Part shown: positions 8,238-17,898 of the stretch, piece after piece
How positions within the stretch are numbered: position 1 is the stretch's first letter
Layout of the letters: every line of letters begins with the position of its first letter
Origin: JAIBJN01 sp963811635
GTDB lineage: Bacteria > Actinomycetota > Thermoleophilia > Gaiellales > Gaiellaceae
DNA length: 64,000 nt
Reading direction: 5' to 3'
Assembly (NCBI GenBank): GCA_963811635.1
Contig: CAWESB010000021.1
Location: forward strand, 8,374-72,373
Program-made: the position numbers and the translations under genes
Notes under the pieces: generated by a model
What the model was told of the DNA's origin: nothing
Databases searched by the model: none
Seen by the model: only the letters and a program-made list of their open reading frames with translations

Positions 8238-9126
8238 GCTCCGGCTGCATCTCCCGGAGCGTGGCGAGAAACTGCTCGGCGGCTCCGGCCGCGCCGCTCA
8301 GGTCACGGCGCCGGACGGCGACGATCTGCCGTGTCAGCGGCTGCGCGTCCTCGATCTCGACGCGGCGCAGCAGGCCCGCGTCCAGCTCGTCGGCCACTGC
8401 CGTGTAGGGGATGAGCGCGACGCCGAAGCCCTCCTGCACCATCTTCTTGGCGGCGTCGATGTTGTCGAGCTCCATGACGGCCTCGGGCCGGACGCCGGCG
8501 CCACGGAAGACGGCGTTGGTCAGCTCCGAGTAGCTCGAGGTCCGGTCGAAGAGGACGAGCTGCTCGCGTGAGATCTCGTCGAGGAGGATGCGCTGGCGAC
8601 CGGCGAAACGGTGCCCGGGCTCGACGACGAGGATGACGCGGTCTTCGTACAGCGGGGTGCTGACGATGTCGGGGTGTCGCAGCTCCCGCACGAGCCCGAC
8701 CTCGACCTGCTCGCGCAGGACGAGCTCGAGCACCTCCTCGGAGTGCCCGGTGCGGACGCTGACGCCGACGCGCGGGTGGCTGATCGAGAAGCGCTTGAGG
8801 ATCCGCGGCAAGACGTACGTCGATACCGCGGGCGCCGCGCCCAGGGTGAGGCGGCCCGCCCCGCCCCGCTCGAACGCGTTGACGATGCGACGGCCGTCCG
8901 CGAGGCTGTCGAGCGCCTTGACCGCGTGAGGGAGGAAGGCATCGCCGGCCTCGGTGAGTTTCATGCCGCGCGGGGTGCGGACGAAGAGCTTCGTGCCAAG
9001 ATCCTGCTCGAGGCGCTGCAGGCGGGCGGTGAGCGCCGGCTGCGTCACGAAGAGCGTGTCGGCGGCGCGGCTGACCGTCCGCGTCCGCGCGACTTCGACG
9101 AACGCCTCGATCTGCGCGATTAACAT
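8224..9126 (-). CDS. LysR-family transcriptional regulator
   Basis: Protein of 300 residues with an N-terminal winged helix-turn-helix (residues 1-60: IEAFVEVARTRTVSRAADTLFVTQPALTARLQRLEQDLG, then LFVRTPRGMKLTEAG) and a C-terminal periplasmic-binding-like effector domain. It is divergent from the small ORF-aceB-aceA unit, so the glyoxylate bypass is the natural candidate target; this is inference from position. The spacer at 9127-9202 is unusually AT-rich for this genome and contains TAGATCTA (9126-9133), as expected for an operator/promoter region. Its 3' end overlaps the convergent ligase gene by 14 bp. Confidence 0.92.
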   Translation of the reverse strand: MLIAQIEAFVEVARTRTVSRAADTLFVTQPALTARLQRLEQDLGTKLFVRTPRGMKLTEAGDAFLPHAVKALDSLADGRRIVNAFERGGAGRLTLGAAPAVSTYVLPRILKRFSISHPRVGVSVRTGHSEEVLELVLREQVEVGLVRELRHPDIVSTPLYEDRVILVVEPGHRFAGRQRILLDEISREQLVLFDRTSSYSELTNAVFRGAGVRPEAVMELDNIDAAKKMVQEGFGVALIPYTAVADELDAGLLRRVEIEDAQPLTRQIVAVRRRDLSGAAGAAEQFLATLREMQPELNPG

Positions 9127-9202
9127 AGATCTAGTTTATATCGAGGATCGAAAAAAACAATTTGGTGAATACCGGGACTCCGCCTACCATGGAAACACGG
9201 GT

Positions 9203-9352
9203 ATGGAAGCGGCAACTGTCGACACCAAAGGGTTTGGACGCGGGCTTCGTGACGTTCCGCGCAAGGAGGCGTCTGTCATCGTCCTGAGCTCGGCCGAGCT
9301 GGTCGAGTGCACCTGCCCGGACTTCTGCGACCGCGACCACGACCGCGACTAG
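9203..9352 (+). CDS. Small cysteine-containing ORF upstream of aceB (hypothetical)
   Basis: ORF of 49 codons ending VECTCPDFCDRDHDRD, with three cysteines and an acidic His/Asp tail that could bind metal. It ends 9 bp before the aceB GTG. A strong AAGGAGG (9263-9269) lies inside the ORF, just before codon 26, where the frame reads GTC ATC GTC CTG. Either the SD is fortuitous, or a shorter 24-residue peptide starts at a rare codon there. I do not recognise the protein. It may be a regulatory peptide for aceBA or a real small protein. Confidence 0.4.
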   Translation: MEAATVDTKGFGRGLRDVPRKEASVIVLSSAELVECTCPDFCDRDHDRD

Positions 9353-9361
9353 GCAGGGCGC

Positions 9362-10913
<1,552 letters not shown>

Positions 10914-10915
<2 letters not shown>

Positions 10916-10920
10916 GAGGA
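10914..10920 (+). promoter_or_regulatory. Ribosome-binding site of aceA
   Basis: AGGAGGA overlaps the aceB stop codon and lies 8 nt before the ATG at 10929. It decides against the out-of-frame ATG at 10922. Confidence 0.7.
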
Positions 10921-10928
10921 CATGCGGC

Positions 10929-12164
10929 ATGGACAGGTGGCAAGGAATCGAGCGGCCGTACACGGAGGACGACGTCGAGCGCCTTCGCGGATCGGTCACT
11001 GTTGAGCACACCCTGGCCCGACTGGGGGCCGAGCGGCTCTGGCGACTCCTGAACGAGGAGCCCTACGTCGCCGCGCTCGGCGCCATGACCGGCGGCCAGG
11101 CGGTGCAGATGGTGAAGGCAGGCCTGCAGGCCATCTACCTGTCCGGCTGGCAGGTCGCGGCCGACGCGAACGTCGCGGGACAGACCTACCCCGACCAGAG
11201 CCTCTATCCGTCGAACAGCGTGCCTTCGCTGGTCAAGCGGCTCAACCAGGCGCTCCTGCGCGCCGACCAGATCGAGCACGCCGAGGGCAACGGCACCGAC
11301 CGCCACTGGCTTGCGCCGATCGTGGCCGACGCGGAGGCCGGTTTCGGCGGCGCGCTCAACGCCTTCGAGCTCATGCGGACGATGATCGAGGCCGGCGCCG
11401 CGGGCGTGCACTTCGAGGACCAGCTCGCGTCCGAGAAGAAGTGCGGCCACCTGGGCGGCAAGGTGCTCGTGCCCACGAGCCAGTTCGTCCGCACGCTCTC
11501 GGCAGCCCGCCTCGCGGCCGACGTCTGCAACGTGCCGACGGTGGTCGTCGCGCGCACCGACGCGCTCAGCGCCACGCTGCTCACGAGCGATGTCGACGAG
11601 CGCGACCACGAGTTCGTCACCGGCGAGCGGACGCCCGAGGGCTACTTCCGCGTCGAGGGCGGCATCGAGTCCGCCATCGCGCGCGGCCTGGCCTACGCGC
11701 CCTACGCGGACCTGATCTGGTGCGAGACCTCGACGCCGGATCTGGGCGAGGCGCGCGAGTTCGCGGATGCGATCCGCGATCGGTTCCCCGGCAAGCTGAT
11801 GGCGTACAACTGCTCGCCTTCCTTCAACTGGAAGCGGCACCTCGACGACGAGCAGATCGCCCGTTTCCAGGCGGAGCTCGGCGAGATGGGCTACGCCTTC
11901 CAGTTCATCACGCTTGCGGGCTTCCACGCCCTCAACCAGTCGATGTTCGAGCTGGCCCGCGGGTACCACGGTCGCGGCATGACCGCCTACGTGGAGCTGC
12001 AGCAGAACGAGTTCGAGCTCGAGGAGGTCGGCTACACGGCCACGAGGCACCAGCGCGAGGTCGGCGCGGGCTATTTCGACCTCGTCGCCGAGGCGGTCTC
12101 GGGAGGCGAGAGCTCGACGCTCGCGCTCAAGGGCTCCACCGAGGAAGCGCAGTTTCACGGGTAG
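10929..12164 (+). CDS. aceA: Isocitrate lyase
   Basis: Cleaves isocitrate to glyoxylate and succinate, the first step of the glyoxylate bypass. The 411-residue protein contains the catalytic cysteine motif KKCGHLGGK, ADAEAGFGG with metal-binding Asp residues, VVARTDALSATLLTSDVD and the C-terminal NCSPSFNWKRHLDDEQIARFQ. The length fits the short bacterial form. A strong AGGAGGA precedes the ATG. With aceB it lets the organism grow on acetate or fatty acids. Confidence 0.97.
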   Translation: MDRWQGIERPYTEDDVERLRGSVTVEHTLARLGAERLWRLLNEEPYVAALGAMTGGQAVQMVKAGLQAIYLSGWQVAADANVAGQTYPDQSLYPSNSVPSLVKRLNQALLRADQIEHAEGNGTDRHWLAPIVADAEAGFGGALNAFELMRTMIEAGAAGVHFEDQLASEKKCGHLGGKVLVPTSQFVRTLSAARLAADVCNVPTVVVARTDALSATLLTSDVDERDHEFVTGERTPEGYFRVEGGIESAIARGLAYAPYADLIWCETSTPDLGEAREFADAIRDRFPGKLMAYNCSPSFNWKRHLDDEQIARFQAELGEMGYAFQFITLAGFHALNQSMFELARGYHGRGMTAYVELQQNEFELEEVGYTATRHQREVGAGYFDLVAEAVSGGESSTLALKGSTEEAQFHG

Positions 12165-12191
12165 GGCCGGATCGAGGGGCGCCCGAGCGGC

Positions 12192-12197
12192 TATAAC
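12192..12197 (+). promoter_or_regulatory. -10 element of cysS (leaderless)
   Basis: TATAAC with 6 nt to the GTG at 12204. No Shine-Dalgarno is present. Confidence 0.55.
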
Positions 12198-12203
12198 GCG
12201 CGG

Positions 12204-13490
12204 GTGCTCCTCTACGACTCCTTCACCCGCGCCAAGCAGGAGCTTCCGCCGCCGCCGGGCCCGATCCGGATGTACGTGTGCGGGCCGACCGTGTACCAAC
12301 GGGTTCACGTCGGCAACGCGCGGCCGTACGTCGTCTTCCTCTGGCTGAAGCGCTGGCTCGAGCTCCAGGGCTACGACGTCACGCTCGTCGAGAACGTCAC
12401 CGACGTCAATGACAAGATCTACGAAGCCGCGGCGAAGCAGGGGATCGGCAGCGAGGAGCTCGCCGCCGACGCGACCCGCTGGTACCTGGAGGACACCGAC
12501 GAGCTCGGCCTCGGCCGGCCGGACCACGAGCCGCTCGCCAGCGAGACCATCCCCGAGATCGTCACCCTGATCGAGGAGCTGATCGGACGCGGGCTCGCGT
12601 ACGAGTCCCAAGGGGACGTCTACTTCCGCGTCGCCGAATATCCGGACTACGGGCAGCTCTCCGGCGCGAAGCTCGAGGACATGGTCTCGCAGGAGCCGGG
12701 TGACCTGAAGGAGGATCCGCGCGACTTCGCCCTCTGGAAGGCGGCGAAGCCGCACGAGGATACGTCCTGGGACTCGCCCTGGGGCCCCGGCCGCCCCGGC
12801 TGGCACATCGAGTGCTCGGCGATGGCGGAGAAGCTCTTCGGGCCCGTCTTCGAGATCCACGGCGGCGGGCTCGACCTGCGCTTCCCGCACCACGAGAACG
12901 AACTGGCTCAGTCGCGCGGGGCAGGGCGGGAGTTCGCGCGGCTCTGGGCGCACAACGGGCTCCTCGAGCTCGCCCAGGAAAAGATGTCGAAGTCGCTTGG
13001 CAACATCGTCTCGCTCCGCGATGTCCTCGACCGGTACGGCCCGGAGGCGATCCTCGTGCTGTTCCTCGGCGCCCACTACCGCAGCCCGGTCGAGTACTCG
13101 GACGAGGCGATGCAGTCGGCGCGCACGCAGGCCGAGGACTTCCGCACCGCCTTTCGCGTGGTCGAGCGCGGTGAGGGAGCGCCCTCGTGGGATGAGTTTG
13201 CCGCCGCCCTCGACGACGACTTCAACACGCCGCTGGCGCTTTCGATCCTCCACGCCTGGCGGTCGGCAGGCGAGCTGGAGCTGCTCCGGCGCGGGCTCGA
13301 CGTCTTCGGCCTCGGGGTGGGGGAGGCCGGCGCGGCTCCGCCCGAGGTAGTCCGCCTCGCCGAGGGCAGGCGCGAGGCACGCGAGGCGCGCAACTTCGAC
13401 CGTGCCGACGAGCTCCGTCGCGGGATCGAGGAGCTCGGCTGGGAGGTCCAGGACGTGCCCGACGGCTTCCGGCTCGTCCCAAAGACGTGA
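12204..13490 (+). CDS. cysS: Cysteine--tRNA ligase
   Basis: Cytoplasmic class I synthetase that charges tRNA-Cys. The 428-residue protein has the zinc-binding YVCGPTVYQRVHVGNAR at the HIGH region, HIECSAMAEKLFG and FPHHENELAQS with further zinc ligands, and EKMSKSLGN. It starts at a GTG with TATAAC six nt upstream. It heads the cysS-rlmB-MFS-yacP run, in which the next two genes overlap their predecessor by 4 bp. cysS-rlmB-yacP-sigH is a conserved Gram-positive order. Confidence 0.97.
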   Translation: MLLYDSFTRAKQELPPPPGPIRMYVCGPTVYQRVHVGNARPYVVFLWLKRWLELQGYDVTLVENVTDVNDKIYEAAAKQGIGSEELAADATRWYLEDTDELGLGRPDHEPLASETIPEIVTLIEELIGRGLAYESQGDVYFRVAEYPDYGQLSGAKLEDMVSQEPGDLKEDPRDFALWKAAKPHEDTSWDSPWGPGRPGWHIECSAMAEKLFGPVFEIHGGGLDLRFPHHENELAQSRGAGREFARLWAHNGLLELAQEKMSKSLGNIVSLRDVLDRYGPEAILVLFLGAHYRSPVEYSDEAMQSARTQAEDFRTAFRVVERGEGAPSWDEFAAALDDDFNTPLALSILHAWRSAGELELLRRGLDVFGLGVGEAGAAPPEVVRLAEGRREAREARNFDRADELRRGIEELGWEVQDVPDGFRLVPKT

Positions 13491-14203
13491 CGCGCGACCT
13501 CGTCTACGGCCGCCGGCCGGTACGAGAGGTCGTGCGGGCCGGGAAGCGCCAGGTGCTCGAGCTCCTGGTCACCGAGCGAGCGCTCGGCGCCGAGCCGTGG
13601 CTCCGCGAGATTCCGGGGCTGAGGCTGCAGGTCGCCCCGGAGCGCCGGCTCAACGAGGCCGCCGGGACGACCGACCACCAGGGTGTCGTCGCGTTCGTCG
13701 AGCCGTATCGCTACGCGGATGCCTACGAGCTCGCGTCCGGCGAGCGCCCGCTGATCGTCTGCCTCGACCAGGTCACCGATCCGCACAACTTCGGCGCGGT
13801 CGTCCGTAGCGCCGAGGGCGCCGGCGCGAGCGGCGTTGTCATCACCGAGCGCAACTCGGCCCGCGTGACCCCGGCCGTGTCCAAGGCCTCCGCGGGTGCG
13901 ACGGAGCACCTCCCCGTCGCCCTCGTCGTCAACCTCTCCCGCTACCTCGAGGAGATCAAGGGCCCGCAGCTGTGGGTCTGGGCGACTGCCGAGGACGCCG
14001 AGACCCCCGTGTGGTCAGCTGACTTGACCACGGGCGTCGCACTCGTCCTCGGCGCCGAGGGCAAGGGGCTTCGCCCGGGAGTCCGGCGTGTCTGCGACGA
14101 CGCGTTCGCGGTGCCGCTGGTCGGCAGCATCGAGTCGCTCAACGTGAGCGTCGCTGCCGGGATCGCACTGTTCGAGGCCGCCAGGCAACGTCGCGGCGCG
14201 TGA
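13487..14203 (+). CDS. rlmB: 23S rRNA (guanosine-2'-O-)-methyltransferase RlmB
   Basis: SPOUT-class RNA methyltransferase of 238 residues that probably modifies G2251 of 23S rRNA. It has an N-terminal substrate-binding domain beginning LVYGRRPVREVV, then the three SPOUT motifs: DQVTDPHNFGAVVRSAEGAGASGVVI, LVLGAEGKGLRPGVR and VPLVGSIESLNVSVAAGIALFEA. The GTG start overlaps the cysS stop (GTGA) and its own stop overlaps the next gene the same way. Confidence 0.95.
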   Translation: MTRDLVYGRRPVREVVRAGKRQVLELLVTERALGAEPWLREIPGLRLQVAPERRLNEAAGTTDHQGVVAFVEPYRYADAYELASGERPLIVCLDQVTDPHNFGAVVRSAEGAGASGVVITERNSARVTPAVSKASAGATEHLPVALVVNLSRYLEEIKGPQLWVWATAEDAETPVWSADLTTGVALVLGAEGKGLRPGVRRVCDDAFAVPLVGSIESLNVSVAAGIALFEAARQRRGA

Positions 14204-15336
14204 GGGCGGCCGCCGGCCCGCTCTTCGCCTTCGCAGCCTTCGGGTCGTTCTGGGGCGCGTGGGGCGTCCTCGTCCCGGACATCAAGGACCAGGTCGGCGC
14301 ATCGGTCACGCAGCTCGGCGTCGCCTTCCTCGCGGTGGCGATCGCGGCGCTGCCGGCGATGCTCCTGACCGGCCGGGTCGTCGACCGGGTCGGGCCTAGG
14401 GTCATGCCGCTCCTCCTCGCCCTCTTCGGCGTGGCGGCTGTCCTGCCCGGCCTCACCAACTCCGTCTGGCAGCTCGCGCTCACGCTGGTGTTCGTCGGCG
14501 TCACGACCGGGGCCGTCGACGTGGTCATCAACGTCGCCGCGACCAATGTCGAGACCTCGGGCGGCCCGCGGGTGATGCAGATCGCCCACGCGCTCTTCTC
14601 GGCGGGGTTCCTCGTGGCTGCGATCGCCGTGGGCCTGGCGCGGGGCGCCGGGGCCGAGCCGCTCCCCATCCTGCTCGGAGTCGGCGCGCTGATGATGGTC
14701 TCGGCGGCCGTGAACAGGGGGTATCCCGAAGTTCGCCGGGCCCCGGCGCAGCGTCGTTTCGCCCTTTCCAGGCGGCTTCTGGTCCTGGGGCTGCTCTGCG
14801 GGGTCGCCTTCGTCGTCGAAGGCGGGATCGAGAACTGGAGCGCGCTCTTTCTCGAGACGGAGCTCGACGCGTCGCCGGCCGTGAGCGGCCTCGGACCGGG
14901 TTTCTTCGCCGCGGCCATGGTCGTCGGCCGGGTGCTGGGGCAGTGGCTCGAGCTGCGCGTCGGCGACCGGCGCTTGCTGGCCGCGGGTGGGCTGATCGCG
15001 GCCGCCGGGCTGGCGCTGGCTGCGCTGGCGGATGCGCTGCCCCTCGCGCTCCTGGGCTTTGCGTTCGGTGGAGCCGGGATCTCGGTCGCGGCGCCGACTC
15101 TCTTCGGCGCGGCGGGCCGCGGAGCGTCCCCGGCGGAGCGCGGGAGCTCGGTCGCCTCCGTCACGACGATCTCCTACCTCGGCTTCGTCGTCGGGCCGCC
15201 GCTGATCGGCGCCGTCGGCGGTGCGATCGACCTGCGCGCCGGGATCGCGCTCCTGGCAGGCATCGCGCTGCTCCTCGGCGTCGCGGCCTCCGCCTCCCGG
15301 CAGGCGCTTCCGGCCGAGCACCATAGGCATCCTTAG
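14200..15336 (+). CDS. MFS transporter
   Basis: Integral membrane protein of 378 residues with about 12 predicted hydrophobic helices and the MFS motif-A-like loop GRVVDRVGPRVMPLL after the second helix. It resembles MFS proteins of the fucose-permease/YbjJ type; the substrate is unknown. Its position inside the cysS-rlmB-yacP operon is unusual, since this slot is normally empty. GTGA overlap with rlmB indicates coupled translation. Confidence 0.88.
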   Translation: MRAAAGPLFAFAAFGSFWGAWGVLVPDIKDQVGASVTQLGVAFLAVAIAALPAMLLTGRVVDRVGPRVMPLLLALFGVAAVLPGLTNSVWQLALTLVFVGVTTGAVDVVINVAATNVETSGGPRVMQIAHALFSAGFLVAAIAVGLARGAGAEPLPILLGVGALMMVSAAVNRGYPEVRRAPAQRRFALSRRLLVLGLLCGVAFVVEGGIENWSALFLETELDASPAVSGLGPGFFAAAMVVGRVLGQWLELRVGDRRLLAAGGLIAAAGLALAALADALPLALLGFAFGGAGISVAAPTLFGAAGRGASPAERGSSVASVTTISYLGFVVGPPLIGAVGGAIDLRAGIALLAGIALLLGVAASASRQALPAEHHRHP

Positions 15337-15339
15337 CTC

Positions 15340-15777
15340 GTGCTCTACCTCTTCGACGGCTACAACATCCTGCACGCGAGCCCGTTCTCCGACCGTCGCG
15401 AGCTGGTCGACGCGCTCGCGAGCTTCGTGGCTGTCCGCGGCGCGCGGGGCATCGTGGTCTTCGACGGCGTGGGGGAGGACGCCGCCTACGGCGGGCTCGA
15501 GGTGCGGTTCGCGTCGCCGGCCGACCCGCTCATCGAGCGCCTGGCGGCCGAGAACCGCCGGAGCGAGGAGGTCTGGGTCGTCTCGTCGGACCAGGCTGTG
15601 CGCGGAACGGCCGGGCAGGAGACGCGACGCCTCTCGTCGAACACGTTCGTGCACGAGCTCGCCGCCGAAGCGAAGGCGGGACCCGCGCCGGCCGACGGGC
15701 CAGGGCGCTCCCAGATCGAGGACGCCCTCGACGACGAGACACGAGAGCGTCTCGAACGGTTTCGCCGGGGTCGTTGA
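15340..15777 (+). CDS. NYN-domain (YacP/Rae1-like) putative ribonuclease
   Basis: Protein of 145 residues with the PIN-like NYN fold. YLFDGYNILHASPF carries the first acidic residue, VVFDGVGED the second, and VWVVSSDQAVRGTA the third, as in the YacP/Rae1 family, which in Bacillus cleaves mRNA on the ribosome. It sits in the conserved position between rlmB and sigH. The GTG start comes 3 bp after the MFS stop. Confidence 0.88.
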   Translation: MLYLFDGYNILHASPFSDRRELVDALASFVAVRGARGIVVFDGVGEDAAYGGLEVRFASPADPLIERLAAENRRSEEVWVVSSDQAVRGTAGQETRRLSSNTFVHELAAEAKAGPAPADGPGRSQIEDALDDETRERLERFRRGR

Positions 15778-15802
15778 ACTTTCCAGGGCTCCCTGCTACG
15801 AT
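15774..15802 (+). promoter_or_regulatory. Promoter upstream of sigH
   Basis: TTGAAC (15774-15779), a 17-nt spacer and TACGAT (15797-15802) form a housekeeping-type promoter. It begins inside the end of the yacP-like gene and would give a leader of about 75 nt with a strong Shine-Dalgarno. Confidence 0.6.
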
Positions 15803-15870
15803 CGAGACCTCAAGTTGAGGGTTAGGGTTTGTGGAGAGGCCACCTGCGGTCCCTCCGGACACCGATCCCA

Positions 15871-15876
15871 GGAGGA
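15871..15876 (+). promoter_or_regulatory. Ribosome-binding site of sigH
   Basis: GGAGGA with 6 nt to the GTG at 15883. It decides for this start over the ATG-like codons upstream in the same open frame. Confidence 0.65.
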
Positions 15877-15882
15877 ACAGCC

Positions 15883-16548
15883 GTGGCCCGCCGCCAGCCC
15901 GCAACCGCCCGAACCGCTCAAGAGCGGAGTCAGCGAGAACTCGCCGACCTGCAGCTGGTCTTGCGCGCCCGAAACGGCGACTCGGCCGCGATGGATGCCC
16001 TCATCCGCCGCTACACCGGCTTCGTCCGCCTGAAGGCGAGCTCGTACTTCCTCGCAGGCGGCGAGTCGGACGACCTCAACCAGGAGGGGCTGATCGGCCT
16101 CTACAAGGCGGTGCGGGACTTCCGGGCCGACAAGGAGACGTCGTTCCGCAGTTTCGCCGAGCTCTGCATCACCCGCCAGATCATCACCGCGATCAAGACA
16201 GCGACGCGCTTCAAGCACGCGCCGCTCAACACGTACGTCTCGTTCAGCCAGACACCCGCCGGGCAGGACGACGGCGAGTGCACGCTGGGTGACGCGCTTC
16301 CCGGCCCCGGCGTCGACGATCCGGCAGTCTGCGTCATCTCGACGCAGGAGCTCCAGAGCCTCGTCTTCTGTCTGGGAACCGGTCTCTCACCACTCGAGTC
16401 CGATGCGCTTCGCCTCTATCTCGAAGGCAACTCCTACGAGGAGATGGCCGAGGACCTCGGCTGCGACACCAAGACGATCGACAACGCGCTCCAGCGCGTG
16501 AAGCGCAAGGTGCTCCAGCACCAGAGCGGCCGCCAGGTCCTCGACTGA
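15883..16548 (+). CDS. sigH: RNA polymerase sigma factor SigH-like (sigma-30 family)
   Basis: Sigma-70-family factor of 221 residues. Region 2 is RYTGFVRLKASSYFLAGGESDDLNQEGLIGLYKAVRDF with SFRSFAELCITRQIITAIKTATR. Region 4 is LSPLESDALRLYLEGNSYEEMAEDLGCDTKTIDNALQRVKRKVL, an HTH. In Bacillus and relatives this SigH position follows yacP and the factor serves post-exponential or competence genes; the role here is inferred from family and synteny. tRNA-Thr follows, but the usual rpmG-secE-nusG do not. Confidence 0.92.
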   Translation: MARRQPATARTAQERSQRELADLQLVLRARNGDSAAMDALIRRYTGFVRLKASSYFLAGGESDDLNQEGLIGLYKAVRDFRADKETSFRSFAELCITRQIITAIKTATRFKHAPLNTYVSFSQTPAGQDDGECTLGDALPGPGVDDPAVCVISTQELQSLVFCLGTGLSPLESDALRLYLEGNSYEEMAEDLGCDTKTIDNALQRVKRKVLQHQSGRQVLD

Positions 16549-16555
16549 CCGCGGC

Positions 16556-16561
16556 TACGAT
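16556..16561 (+). promoter_or_regulatory. -10 element of tRNA-Thr
   Basis: TACGAT ends 11 nt before the mature tRNA 5' end, so transcription would start just upstream of the tRNA. It supports the same hexamer as the local -10 consensus. Confidence 0.5.
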
Positions 16562-16572
16562 TGGCGCATCGC

Positions 16573-16645
16573 GCCGGAGTAGCTCAGCTGGTAGAGCAAC
16601 CGCCTTGTAAGCGGTAGGTCGTGGGTTCGAGTCCCTCCTCCGGCT
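16573..16645 (+). tRNA. tRNA-Thr (anticodon TGT)
   Basis: Cloverleaf with acceptor GCCGGAG/CTCCGGC, D-arm GCTC-AGCTGGTA-GAGC, anticodon stem ACCGC/GCGGT with loop CTTGTAA (anticodon TGT, reading ACA), and T-loop TTCGAGT. CCA is not encoded. The second base pair of the T-stem is a T-T mismatch (16622/16636), which is odd for an otherwise regular tRNA. Confidence 0.93.
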
Positions 16646-16698
16646 CTACGCGGATCGTTTCGGACGACCGCGCTGCTGTTCGCTCGGCGGGTCCGCGT

Positions 16699-17271
16699 CT
16701 ACGCCGCGAAAGGGACCGCTGCCTGGGCCTCCGCCCGGGCGCGCGTCGCAGCGACAAGCTCCTCGATGGCCTCCTCGAGCTGGGCGCGGACGCCCTCGTC
16801 GACAAGCCGGCCGTCCTCGAAGCACGAGTCGGCGTGGCGTACCGCGACCTCGTTCGGCAGCACCCGGCCACCGATCGTGGCGAGGACCTTGCGCAGCTCG
16901 GCCTGGGCCCACACGGCGCCGAAGGCGCCGGTCGAGGCGCCCACGACGGCCGCGGGCTTGTTGCGGAGAGGGTTCGTGGCGACCGGGCGAGAGACCCAGT
17001 CGAGCGCGTTCTTGAGGTGACCCGGGACCGACGCGTTGTACTCGGGCGTCGCGATCAGCACGGCGTCGGCGCCGGCGAAGGCGGCGCGGAGCTCCGCGAC
17101 CGCCGCCGGCGCCTCGGCCGTGTCGTCGTCCTGGTCATAGGGCGGCACCGCCTTCAGGCCCTCCCAGATCTCCAGCTCGAAGTCGTCGGGCAGGAGCTCT
17201 GCCGCCGCGCGGAGCAGCGCCGAGTTGTAGGAGTCCCGGCGGAGACTGCCGGAGATGCCGAGGATCTTCAT
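16699..17271 (-). CDS. NADPH-dependent FMN reductase family protein
   Basis: Flavodoxin-like reductase of 190 residues (YieF/ChrR/azoreductase group). GISGSLRRDSYNSALLRAAAELL is the FMN phosphate-binding loop, and TPEYNASVPGHLKNALDWVSRP is the family signature; GASTGAFGAVWAQAELRKVL follows. Such enzymes reduce FMN, quinones or chromate with NAD(P)H. It lies 5 bp downstream of the yceI-like gene, so they form an operon opposite the MarR gene, which suggests oxidative or electrophile-stress control. Confidence 0.92.
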   Translation of the reverse strand: MKILGISGSLRRDSYNSALLRAAAELLPDDFELEIWEGLKAVPPYDQDDDTAEAPAAVAELRAAFAGADAVLIATPEYNASVPGHLKNALDWVSRPVATNPLRNKPAAVVGASTGAFGAVWAQAELRKVLATIGGRVLPNEVAVRHADSCFEDGRLVDEGVRAQLEEAIEELVAATRARAEAQAAVPFAA

Positions 17272-17276
17272 TCGAG

Positions 17277-17819
17277 CTAGACCGCCTTCACGAGCTGGAG
17301 CTCGGCGACGATCCTAACCTCGTTCGCCAGGGCGGCATCGCCGCTCGGCAGCGGGTTGTTCCACCTGAGGCCGAAGTCGGTGCGATCGACCTCCGCACTC
17401 AGGGTGAGGCCGAAGCGCTGGTTGCCCCACGGATCCTCCATCGGCGCCGATGCTGTCCCGGTGACCGTGACGGGCTTCGTGACGCCCTTGATGGTGATCT
17501 CGCCGTTCGCGGTGACGTGGTCGCCTTCGAGCGCGACGTCCTCCGCTGCGAACCGCAGCTCGGGAAAGTTCTCGGAATCGAAGAAGTCGGGGCTCTGCAG
17601 GTGCGCGTCGAGGTTCTCGTCCTTGACGTCGACGCTGGCGACGTTGGCGACGCCCTCGAGAGCCGCGTTGCCGTCGTCCCCGATCGCGAGCGATACGGAG
17701 ACGTCGCGGAACTGCCCCCTGAAGGTGCCCGCCATGTACGAGACCTCGAAGCCGACCAGCGAGTGCACGGGGTCAAGCGCCCAGGTTCCGGTCGGGGCGA
17801 TCGTTTCGGTCGTGCTCAT
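17277..17819 (-). CDS. YceI family lipocalin-like protein
   Basis: Protein of 180 residues of the YceI/TTHA0802 family, beta-barrels that bind polyisoprenoid or amide lipids. TGTWALDPVHSLVGFEVSYMAGTFRGQFRDVSVSL is the N-terminal signature, and FGLRWNNPLPSGDAALANEVRIVAEL closes the barrel. No signal peptide is visible, so it should be cytoplasmic. It is divergent from a MarR regulator across a 79-bp spacer with an operator-like sequence. Confidence 0.93.
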   Translation of the reverse strand: MSTTETIAPTGTWALDPVHSLVGFEVSYMAGTFRGQFRDVSVSLAIGDDGNAALEGVANVASVDVKDENLDAHLQSPDFFDSENFPELRFAAEDVALEGDHVTANGEITIKGVTKPVTVTGTASAPMEDPWGNQRFGLTLSAEVDRTDFGLRWNNPLPSGDAALANEVRIVAELQLVKAV

Positions 17820-17840
17820 GCGGTTTCTACCTCCATCTGC

Positions 17841-17862
17841 TTGAGTAGTATACTATTGAGTA
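17841..17862. promoter_or_regulatory. Putative MarR operator
   Basis: The perfect palindrome TAGTATACTA (17846-17855) lies between two direct TTGAGTA repeats (17841-17847 and 17856-17862). It is in the spacer between the yceI-like gene and marR and is far more AT-rich than its surroundings. Binding by the adjacent MarR protein is inferred from position. Confidence 0.6.
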
Positions 17863-17898
17863 CGCAATGAGATTAGCAAGAATCACTTGAGCCCGCAA

